Part shown: piece after piece, positions 14,994 to 21,878 of the stretch | Layout of the letters: each line of letters opens with the position of its first letter | Position numbering within the stretch: position 1 is the first letter of the stretch | Origin: Oscillospiraceae bacterium | GTDB taxonomy: Bacteria > Bacillota > Clostridia > Oscillospirales > Oscillospiraceae | Direction of reading: 5' to 3' | Assembly (NCBI GenBank): GCA_009786445.1 | Contig: WQTE01000018.1 | Location: forward strand, 337 to 33,771 | DNA: 33,435 bases | Program-made: the position numbers and the translations under genes | Notes under the pieces: model-generated | What the model was told of the DNA's origin: nothing | Seen by the model: only the letters and a program-made list of their open reading frames with translations | Databases searched by the model: none

Positions 14994-15974
14994 ATGGAAC
15001 TTACGAAAAAGCGGTTGGCGGGGCTTACGGTTAGTTTAACTGTGATATACTTCATCCCACTCTTATACTTGCCGGAGAGCATAGTCGGCGATAGACCGGA
15101 TAATTTTTTGCTGTTTTTGCCGAGAATTTTGTTTTTTGCTATCACTGCGGCTATAGCAACGGCGTTTATTTTGCTTTTGCTTTTTAAGCGTGATTTTATT
15201 ACGGGACAGCTCTTTGCATTTTCACGCTATAAGTATTATATAGGACTCATGATTAAGCGTGACTTCGTTTCCAGGTACCGAAAGAGTATACTGGGTATTA
15301 TCTGGTCAACACTAAACCCCCTGCTCATGATGATTGTTATGGCTGTGGTTTTTTCCTATCTGTTTAGATTTGATATTCCTCACGTTGCAGTATATATCTT
15401 CAGCGGGCAGCTTATATTTAACTTTTTTAGCGAAGGCACATCGACAGCGATGAACTCTATCATCAGCAATGAGGCAATTATCAAGAAAATATATGTTCCA
15501 AAGTATGTTTTCCCTCTGACGAAAGTATTGACCGCTTCGGTTAATATGGGCTTTACTTTTATTGCATTTTTGTTTGTCCTCTTTTTCTCAGGCATTGAGT
15601 TTCACTGGACTGTGTTTCTTGTGCCGATTCCTATAATTTATACATTTGTATTCACTCTTGGTATTTCTATGTTTATTTCGTCTTTTGCTGTGTTTTTCAG
15701 GGATATCACACATCTTTGGGGTGTGTTTATGCAGTTGGTCTTCTTTCTCACACCTATCATGTATCCGGTTGAAATTTTGCCGGAATGGATCATTCCATTT
15801 TACTGGTTTAACCCAATGGTTCACTTTGTAGAATATTTCAGAGAGCTTACGATGCTTGGCACTGTCCCGAATCTCTGGGCAAACATGGTGTGCATCGGTT
15901 TTGCGCTTGCTTCTCTTTGCATGGGAACCTTTGTGTTTATGTCGAGGCAAGATAAGTATATTTTAAATATGTAA
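14994..15974 (+). CDS. ABC-2 polysaccharide/teichoic-acid exporter, permease subunit (Wzm/TagG-like)
   Basis: This membrane protein has about 326 residues. The start at 14994 is preferred over 14958 because GGAG lies seven bases upstream and MELTKKR begins just before the first membrane helix. The ABC-2 core starts near residue 75 with the amphipathic LMIKRDFVSRYRKSILG, followed by WSTLNPLLMMIVMAVVFSYLF and five further helices, as in TagG, Wzm and RfbD. Two extra hydrophobic helices precede this core (about 8-28 and 35-58), which typical family members of about 260-280 residues lack. The ATPase gene follows 12 bp later. Together they should flip an undecaprenyl-linked glycan or teichoic acid across the membrane. 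No glycosyltransferases lie in this window, so the substrate is unknown. Confidence 0.87.
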   Translation: MELTKKRLAGLTVSLTVIYFIPLLYLPESIVGDRPDNFLLFLPRILFFAITAAIATAFILLLLFKRDFITGQLFAFSRYKYYIGLMIKRDFVSRYRKSILGIIWSTLNPLLMMIVMAVVFSYLFRFDIPHVAVYIFSGQLIFNFFSEGTSTAMNSIISNEAIIKKIYVPKYVFPLTKVLTASVNMGFTFIAFLFVLFFSGIEFHWTVFLVPIPIIYTFVFTLGISMFISSFAVFFRDITHLWGVFMQLVFFLTPIMYPVEILPEWIIPFYWFNPMVHFVEYFRELTMLGTVPNLWANMVCIGFALASLCMGTFVFMSRQDKYILNM

Positions 15975-15986
15975 GGGCGGAATGAA

Positions 15987-16718
15987 GTGGATAATATAGC
16001 CATCAATGTTGAAAATGTCTCCATGAAGTATAGTCTTAGTAAAGATAAAATCATGAGCCTCAAAGAATATGTCGTAAAAGCCTTAAAAGGGCAGGTGTTT
16101 TACGAAGACTTCTGGGCACTGAGCGATGTCAGCTTCAATATTCAAAGAGGCGAAGTTTTTGGTCTCATAGGGTTCAACGGCGCAGGGAAATCGACACTGC
16201 TCAAGATTATTGCAGGTGTTTTTAAGCCCACTCTCGGCTCTATAACCGTCAATGGCAATATTTCACCGCTCCTTGAGCTTGGGGCGGGCTTTGACCATGA
16301 ATTTTCTGCGCGCGACAATATCTATATGAACGGTGCTATGTATGGCTATCCTCCAAAGTATATGGCGGAGAAATTTGATGAAATTATAGATTTTGCAGAA
16401 CTTCGAGATTTTGAAGATGTTGCGCTTAAGAATTTTTCTACAGGCATGAATGCCAGGCTTGGTTTTGCCGTTGCTACCAGCGTTGATCCTGATATTTTGA
16501 TTGTAGATGAGGTCTTAGGTGTTGGTGACTATAAATTTCAGGCAAAATGCAAGGAGCGTATGCACAAACTCATAAAAGGCGGTGCAACGGTTCTCCTTGT
16601 ATCGCACGATATAAATCTGATAAAATCAATGTGCTCGAGAGCTATGCTGCTCGAAAAGGGCAAAATAATCAGCATGGGTGACGTCGAGGAGGTCTGTAGT
16701 GTCTATGGGGATGAGTAG
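15987..16718 (+). CDS. ABC exporter ATP-binding subunit (Wzt/TagH-like)
   Basis: This 243-residue protein starts at GTG with GGGCGG upstream. Walker A is GFNGAGKST, the signature region is KNFSTGMNARLGFA in place of LSGGQ (a hallmark of Wzt/TagH-type exporters), Walker B is ILIVDEVLGVGD and the H-loop is VSHD. The N-terminal MKYSLSKDKIMSLKEYVVKALKG is the usual insert before Walker A in this family. At 243 residues it lacks the C-terminal carbohydrate-binding domain of E. coli O9a-type Wzt, so export should not depend on a terminal-sugar recognition domain. It pairs with the preceding permease and ends 11 bp from the convergent P-type ATPase gene. Confidence 0.9.
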   Translation: MDNIAINVENVSMKYSLSKDKIMSLKEYVVKALKGQVFYEDFWALSDVSFNIQRGEVFGLIGFNGAGKSTLLKIIAGVFKPTLGSITVNGNISPLLELGAGFDHEFSARDNIYMNGAMYGYPPKYMAEKFDEIIDFAELRDFEDVALKNFSTGMNARLGFAVATSVDPDILIVDEVLGVGDYKFQAKCKERMHKLIKGGATVLLVSHDINLIKSMCSRAMLLEKGKIISMGDVEEVCSVYGDE

Positions 16719-16729
16719 AGCGATTTACC

Positions 16730-19144
16730 TTATCTGCCTCTAAGACCCATCTTTCTGAATGCGAATGTCAGCCCTACATATATCGGTGTCAATGCCAGAC
16801 AGGTTAAGACTGTGAGCCATATGCCTGAACTTGTGAGCGGCGATAGTGCAGGTTCGCCATCTATTACTACACCGCTTAAGACTATTACACCGCCTATGAA
16901 ACCTGCAAGCATGGCTATGCAAAGCACAATGCGCAGTACGTTAAATGGAGTGCATAGCTTAATGAGCATGAGCATCCCTACAAATGCAATTATAATCAGC
17001 GATACCGTTGGGACTTCTGCTTGAATTTGCGCTATTGGCATATCCCACCTTGATGTGAAGAAAAACATACTCAAAAGCCCCAAAAAGCTCGTTAAACCTG
17101 CGGGGAGCGCATTTCTGAAAGCATTTATAAGAAACTTTCCCCTGACTATGTTTTTGTTTACTTCCATCGCGAGGACAAATGACGGTATGCCTATGAACAT
17201 CACGTTAAACAGCGTGAATTGGTTCGGGGCAAGCGGAAACAAAACTCCAAGCGGAATTGTAACCGCTAAGACAAATAGCAAGGTGAATACGTTTTTTGTT
17301 ATAAACAGCGCGGCACTGCGCTCTAAGTTATTTATTACCCTACGCCCTTCCATGACCACTGCGGGCATTGCTGAGAAGTCTGAATCGAGCAATACTATAT
17401 CTGAGACTTGGCTTGCCACTTCGCTTCCCGATGCCATGGCGATTGAGCAGTCTGAGTCTTTGAGAGCCAGCACGTCATTCACACCGTCGCCTGTCATTGC
17501 GACGGTATTCCCTGCTTTTTTCAGTGCTCTGACTAGTTTTCTTTTCTGATCCGGTGTCACCCTGCCGAATACTACGTATTCGCCGACTGCCTTTTTTATT
17601 TGGCGGTCGGTTGTCAGCTCTGCTGCATCTATGAACTTCTCTGCTCCTATGATTCCGGCTTCGAGTGCTATATGCGAGACTGTTACCGGGTTGTCGCCGC
17701 TTATTACTATTATTTTGACACCTTGTTTTGCGAAAAATTCAAAGGTTCCGGGCGCTTCCGCTCTTACTTTATTCGATAGTAAAATAAGCGCCAGGGGCAT
17801 TATTGATTCGGGCTCAAGTTTACCTTCTATCCCTCTGCCGGACAATGCGAGCAAAAGCACTCTGTAACCTCTTGCCGAATGTGCCTCAATAATGCTTTGG
17901 TACTTATAGTACTTCGACTGCAAGATTCGTTCTGGTGCTCCGAGCAGGTATGATGAGCCGTCATTAAATGATACTCCGCCGTATTTAACTGCTGATGAAA
18001 ACGGCATTACTTTAGATGCACGACGTCTGGCAGGTGCGTTTACATGTGTTTTGATAGCCGCCATGGTTTCATTTTCATCTGTCATATTCCCTGCATAATC
18101 GGCCAATATGCTTGCTACATCATCTTCGCTGAAACGGTCTTCGTTTAGTAGTGCGATGCCTTTTACATCCATTTTGTTTTCGGTTATTGTGCCTGTTTTG
18201 TCAACGCACAGCACGTTTACCCTCGCAAGTGTTTCTATGCAGTTTCGCTCCTGTACGAGTGTTTTTTTGCGTGCAAGACGTAGGACACTTACGGTCAGAG
18301 CGACCGAAACAAGCAGATACAGCCCGTCCGGTACCATTCCTACGAGTGCGCCGACTGTTGCTTCTGTTGCCTGTGTAACGTTTATATCATCCTGTGTCAC
18401 TTGCCTTATGAACATCGTTATTCCCACAGGAACCATTATTATTCCTATAACTTGTACGAACCGCTTGAGCGTTGCCACCATTCCTGCGGAGAGTTTGCCT
18501 TTTGTCTTTTTTGCTTCAAGTGTGAGTTGTGCGACAAACGAATCCCTGCCTACTTTGTCGAGCCTCGCAGCACATTCGCCGGAAATTATGAAGCTGCCTG
18601 AGAGAAGTCTGTCGCCGGGTCTTTTTGTTATTTCATCTGATTCTCCCGTGACGAGCGCTTCGTTTACGGAGACTTCGCCTGCAAGGACATCTGCATCTGC
18701 GTATATCTGCTGGTCTTTTGCAAACATAGCTATGTCATCAAGCACGGCTTCTTCCGGCTTGATGATTTGTTCCGCACCGTCTCTGATGACTGTTGCGTTT
18801 GGTGCTGTTATGAAAGATAGTTTTGCGAGTGCGCGTTTTGCACGCAGCTCCTGAATGATACCGATTATAGTGTTAATAATTATTACAGGCAAAAATGTGA
18901 GCTGGGCAAATGAACCTACGAGCATTAGACAGACCGCAAGCACTGTAAGCAATAGGTTTAAGTATGTGAATATATTGTCTCTTAATATCTGCGCCACGGT
19001 TTTTTCCGCTGAATCCGGTTTTACGTTTCCATATCCGTTTTCGAGACGCTCACGCGCCTGCGTATGTGTCAGTCCACTCTGAACCGGTGCTTCGATTCGC
19101 GGCAACACTCTATTTAGTCTAACTGTATTTTGCCCGGTCGCCAC
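16730..19144 (-). CDS. P-type cation-transporting ATPase (CtpE-like, probable Ca2+)
   Basis: This 804-residue protein has all P-type landmarks. The actuator motif is TGES, the phosphorylation site is DKTGT (in VLCVDKTGTITENKM), and the hinge is GDGVNDV. Membrane helices flank these, with a six-helix C-terminal end. The fourth-helix motif is VPDGL rather than the PEGL of SERCA. Together with VQERNCIETLARV before DKTGT, this fits the mycobacterial CtpE and pneumococcal cation ATPase cluster, for which calcium transport has been reported. The start is GTG with AGGTGG upstream. It follows the cheY-like gene by 9 bp, as the third gene of the rsmE operon. Ion choice is inferred from family resemblance only. 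Confidence 0.87.
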   Translation of the reverse strand: MATGQNTVRLNRVLPRIEAPVQSGLTHTQARERLENGYGNVKPDSAEKTVAQILRDNIFTYLNLLLTVLAVCLMLVGSFAQLTFLPVIIINTIIGIIQELRAKRALAKLSFITAPNATVIRDGAEQIIKPEEAVLDDIAMFAKDQQIYADADVLAGEVSVNEALVTGESDEITKRPGDRLLSGSFIISGECAARLDKVGRDSFVAQLTLEAKKTKGKLSAGMVATLKRFVQVIGIIMVPVGITMFIRQVTQDDINVTQATEATVGALVGMVPDGLYLLVSVALTVSVLRLARKKTLVQERNCIETLARVNVLCVDKTGTITENKMDVKGIALLNEDRFSEDDVASILADYAGNMTDENETMAAIKTHVNAPARRRASKVMPFSSAVKYGGVSFNDGSSYLLGAPERILQSKYYKYQSIIEAHSARGYRVLLLALSGRGIEGKLEPESIMPLALILLSNKVRAEAPGTFEFFAKQGVKIIVISGDNPVTVSHIALEAGIIGAEKFIDAAELTTDRQIKKAVGEYVVFGRVTPDQKRKLVRALKKAGNTVAMTGDGVNDVLALKDSDCSIAMASGSEVASQVSDIVLLDSDFSAMPAVVMEGRRVINNLERSAALFITKNVFTLLFVLAVTIPLGVLFPLAPNQFTLFNVMFIGIPSFVLAMEVNKNIVRGKFLINAFRNALPAGLTSFLGLLSMFFFTSRWDMPIAQIQAEVPTVSLIIIAFVGMLMLIKLCTPFNVLRIVLCIAMLAGFIGGVIVLSGVVIDGEPALSPLTSSGIWLTVLTCLALTPIYVGLTFAFRKMGLRGR

Positions 19145-19153
19145 GGTTCCACC

Positions 19154-19525
19154 TCACTCTACCGGACTTTCGTCCAGTTTATCTATAGCTCTTAAGACTT
19201 GTTCCTCGGTAAATGGTTTTAAAATGAAATTTTTTGCGCCCAAAACAATCGATTCGCGGACTATTATGTCTTGCCCCATTGAGCTTACCATAATTATGTT
19301 TGCATTTGGAGCGATTTTCATAATTGTTTTCAGTGTGACGAGTCCGTCCATTTCCTGCATTACTACGTCCAACGTTACTATGTCCGGTCTCAGTTTTTTA
19401 TATTCTGCCACGGCTTCGACTCCGTTTGTTGCCTCTCCGACAACTCGAAAAGAGTTTCTGAGCAAAATGCTTTTCATTGTTCTTCTCATAAAAGCCGAAT
19501 CATCAACTACTAATACTGTCTTCAT
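19154..19525 (-). CDS. Orphan CheY-like single-domain response regulator
   Basis: This protein of about 123 residues is a lone receiver domain: VLVVDDSAFMRR (acidic pocket), VTLDVVMQEMDG with the phospho-acceptor Asp, VSSMGQ (Ser/Thr switch) and ILKPF (Lys). VDDSAFMRR and LKPF match chemotaxis CheY and TCS receivers of Firmicutes. The start at 19525 (MKTVLVVDD) is preferred; the ORF track adds four residues from 19537. It overlaps the rsmE 3' end by 23 bp and is followed 9 bp later by the P-type ATPase. No chemotaxis genes or cognate kinase lie nearby, so the partner is unknown. Confidence 0.85.
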   Translation of the reverse strand: MKTVLVVDDSAFMRRTMKSILLRNSFRVVGEATNGVEAVAEYKKLRPDIVTLDVVMQEMDGLVTLKTIMKIAPNANIIMVSSMGQDIIVRESIVLGAKNFILKPFTEEQVLRAIDKLDESPVE

Positions 19526-20324
19526 TGGAATAACCATGCCTTTGCAAGTTATTTGTGTGATACATCAGTGCTGAAAGTGCTGCGATTGGTGCGGTCTCTG
19601 AGCGTAGGATTCTCTGCCCGATTGATACTGCATATATTCCGCTCTCTCTTGCCGCTTCGGCTTCACCTATCTCAAAGCCTCCTTCAGGTCCTGATATTAT
19701 GGATATTGTCTGTTTGTTGTTAGTTATCCCGGAGGTGGGTGACCGAGTACGGTCGGCTCCGGAGTGGAAATCAAAATGTTGCTCAAGTACTTGTTTGAGG
19801 TGCAGTGTACTTTCGTCTTCATACAGCAAAATGGATAGTGTGCTCTCTTTAGCTGCAATGTCAATTATTTCACTGTATTGTTCGATATTTTTCACGGTGG
19901 GGATTATTCCTCTGCCGCACTGTTTTGCAGCTTCATGTGATATCTTGTGTAACCGTTTGAGCTTTTTTGCAACATTATCCGGTGTTGCGATGCAGCGCTT
20001 TGACTTGAACAGCACTATTTCTTTTGCTCCAAGCTCTACAGCTTTTTGTACAGCATAGTCGAGCCTGTCGCCTTTTGCATAAGCCAAGTATATTGTGCAG
20101 TCGATTGAAGGTTCTCCCCGTGATTGCTCTTGTCTGAGGATTTCCGCTGTAGTCTCTTCCGCACCCGCACACAACTTGCACACATAGTCTGTTCCTGTTC
20201 CGTCGCAAACAATAAATTCCTCATTCGGTTTTAGCCGCAGTGAACGCATATGGTATCTGTCTTCATCACTGAGTTTAATTCTTTTATTGTCTATATTCTC
20301 CGGGTTTGTAAAAAAGCGAATCAA
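19503..20324 (-). CDS. rsmE: 16S rRNA (uracil(1498)-N(3))-methyltransferase RsmE
   Basis: This 273-residue SPOUT-class enzyme methylates U1498 of 16S rRNA. Diagnostic motifs are the N-terminal HMRSLRLKPNEEF (PUA-like domain), KGDRLDYAVQKAVELGAKEI, and the trefoil-knot SAM site SGPEGGFEIGE plus GQRILRSETA. The start is TTG with GGGAGG nine bases upstream. Residues around 185-205 (FHSGADRTRSPTSG) form an unusually long linker before the knot, encoded by a palindromic GC-rich insert. It is the first gene of an operon with the cheY-like and P-type ATPase genes. Length is near the family norm of about 245 plus this insert. Confidence 0.93.
   Translation of the reverse strand: MIRFFTNPENIDNKRIKLSDEDRYHMRSLRLKPNEEFIVCDGTGTDYVCKLCAGAEETTAEILRQEQSRGEPSIDCTIYLAYAKGDRLDYAVQKAVELGAKEIVLFKSKRCIATPDNVAKKLKRLHKISHEAAKQCGRGIIPTVKNIEQYSEIIDIAAKESTLSILLYEDESTLHLKQVLEQHFDFHSGADRTRSPTSGITNNKQTISIISGPEGGFEIGEAEAARESGIYAVSIGQRILRSETAPIAALSALMYHTNNLQRHGYSNEDSISS
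19729..19762. repeat. GC-rich palindromic insert within rsmE
   Basis: CCGGAG...CTCCGG encloses GACCG-AGTA-CGGTC, giving a nested inverted repeat of 34 bp with a 4-nt loop. It falls in frame in the rsmE linker between the region with LLYEDEST and the SGPEGG knot. The flanks carry short direct echoes (CTCCGG next to CCGG). Confidence 0.65.
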
Positions 20325-20371
20325 ATATTTTTACCTCCCGAATATAGTTTTTTGTTTTCTGCTCACTCTTT

Positions 20372-20400
20372 ATAATATAACAAATGAGCAAAAAAGGCAA
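20372..20400 (-). promoter_or_regulatory. Promoter of the rsmE-cheY-P-type ATPase operon
   Basis: On the minus strand TTGCCT (20400-20395), 17 bp, then TATTAT (20377-20372) lies about 50 bp before the rsmE TTG start. It falls just downstream of the MFS gene stop, so rsmE has its own promoter. Confidence 0.65.
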
Positions 20401-20428
20401 TTTTTTTTGTAACTATTTTACAATTTGA

Positions 20429-21709
20429 TTAAGAACCCATTTTTTCTGCTTTGCTCATGGCTGCCAGTCTTTGTTTACTTGCCGCTATCACTATTAATAT
20501 GACTATAAGCAGGGCGATGCACAGAGCGAAAGGCAGCCTACGATCCATATCTGATAGAAGTCCTGCAAGATAGCCAAACGGGATACTGAGCCCAAGCACT
20601 ATAACCATCATGAGCCCTCTTATACGCGCTCTTTCACTTGGCTCAATCAAAAGCTGTGTAAGTGAATCGCTGCGTGGTGCAACGAGACTAAATGCGAGTG
20701 CATCAATCAAAATGTATATGATGAGTGTAATCATTGCTTCTGCCGGAGATGCTATAAGAAATACTGTCCCTGCTATGTGGATGCAGAGCCCTATAAGCAT
20801 AGGACTTCTAAATCCAAAGCGTTGAAGCTTTGGCTGGATGAAGATAAGAAACGCAGCTATGACTATTGCCCTTATGACCGGGAATACGGCGAGGAAGTAT
20901 TCGGGTATCAGCAGTGTCCCTGTTACATATAGACCGAAAAAGTTTGTAATTACCATTCCTATTATGCCGAATATTGTTGTTATCGCAAGCGATAGTATCA
21001 TGTCGCGTGATGCGAATATGCGCCTGAATATCTCACCGTATCCACCCATTATTTGCCATATCGACATACCTTTTGTTTCCGTCATCCTTGTCCTTCCAAC
21101 CTCTGTTTCGTCTCCATATTTATATAGTATTATGAATTTAAGTGTCATGGAGATAAAAGAGAAGATAAATAGTATACGCATTGCGGGAACGAGGGAGAGT
21201 TGATTTACCAGCAAAAATGCTATCGGCATAAACAATATCGACAATTGCCCTATCATGTGGAGCAGACTGTAGACCTTTGCCATATAACCTTTTTGTACAT
21301 CTTCGACCAGCAGGCATGTCCATGACACGGTTGTGATTTGCATCATACCGTTAAACGCGGCTGCCGCCATAAACCACCAGAAATTTTGCGAAAACGCCCA
21401 CAGCAGACACGGTATCGACCATGCGAGTGTGTCGAAGAGAAATGTTGTCTTTTTTCGTCCGAGTTTATCTGTTATGGCTCCGCTGAACAATGCGGCTATA
21501 GCACTAAAAAACAAAAATGTCGATGCTACAAGCCCGATTTGACTGTCTGTTAGCAAAAGTGCAGCCATATAGACAGAGACAAAAGGCATATAGAGGTTAA
21601 ACGGCACCGTCCACAGCGGCTCCGTCACTAAGCAGATTTTCGGGTTTCCTTTGACCTCACGCATTGTTTTAACGAGGTCCATTTCCTTGCGGGTTTCTCT
21701 CAGACTCAT
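20429..21709 (-). CDS. Major facilitator superfamily transporter
   Basis: This membrane protein of about 426 residues has around twelve hydrophobic helices in two halves. The MFS loop motif is seen as GAITDKLGRKKT between helices 2 and 3. The start at 21709 (MSLRETRKE) is preferred over 21730 because GGAGTG lies eight bases upstream. The cytoplasmic central loop (TEVGRTRMTETKGMSIWQIMGGYGE) separates the halves. Substrate is not apparent; drug or small-solute export is typical of such stand-alone MFS genes. It is divergent from hppA across about 170 bp and upstream of rsmE on the same strand, with a separate rsmE promoter. Confidence 0.85.
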   Translation of the reverse strand: MSLRETRKEMDLVKTMREVKGNPKICLVTEPLWTVPFNLYMPFVSVYMAALLLTDSQIGLVASTFLFFSAIAALFSGAITDKLGRKKTTFLFDTLAWSIPCLLWAFSQNFWWFMAAAAFNGMMQITTVSWTCLLVEDVQKGYMAKVYSLLHMIGQLSILFMPIAFLLVNQLSLVPAMRILFIFSFISMTLKFIILYKYGDETEVGRTRMTETKGMSIWQIMGGYGEIFRRIFASRDMILSLAITTIFGIIGMVITNFFGLYVTGTLLIPEYFLAVFPVIRAIVIAAFLIFIQPKLQRFGFRSPMLIGLCIHIAGTVFLIASPAEAMITLIIYILIDALAFSLVAPRSDSLTQLLIEPSERARIRGLMMVIVLGLSIPFGYLAGLLSDMDRRLPFALCIALLIVILIVIAASKQRLAAMSKAEKMGS

Positions 21710-21783
21710 ATGAAAGCACTCCATTTTCATTTATTGTTTGGTATCGAATAATATCACATTTATATCAATTTGCAAACTTTTTC

Positions 21784-21811
21784 TTGTTTTTTGTAAAATT
21801 CGTGATAAAAT
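21784..21811 (+). promoter_or_regulatory. Predicted promoter of hppA
   Basis: TTGTTT (21784-21789), 16 bp, then TAAAAT (21806-21811), with a start expected near 21818. The transcript would begin just before the palindrome at 21825-21844. Confidence 0.5.
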
Positions 21812-21824
21812 GCTAAGTGGTGAA

Positions 21825-21844
21825 ATTTGGCGTTTACGCCAAAT
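21825..21844. promoter_or_regulatory. Perfect palindrome in the hppA leader
   Basis: ATTTGGCGT-TT-ACGCCAAAT is a perfect 9-bp inverted repeat with a 2-bp centre. It lies just after the predicted start site and about 17 bp before the GGCGGAGG ribosome binding site. As DNA it looks like a dimeric repressor operator. As RNA its 2-nt loop is too tight, so the outer pairs would have to form around a larger loop. Confidence 0.6.
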
Positions 21845-21878
21845 CACACATTTTATACAAAGGCGGAGGTTGATTCAT

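Noticed and set aside
18108-18854. 248-aa plus-strand ORF opposite the P-type ATPase
   Set aside because: Antisense shadow of a gene with intact P-type motifs; low-complexity Ser/Thr-rich translation and no ribosome binding site.
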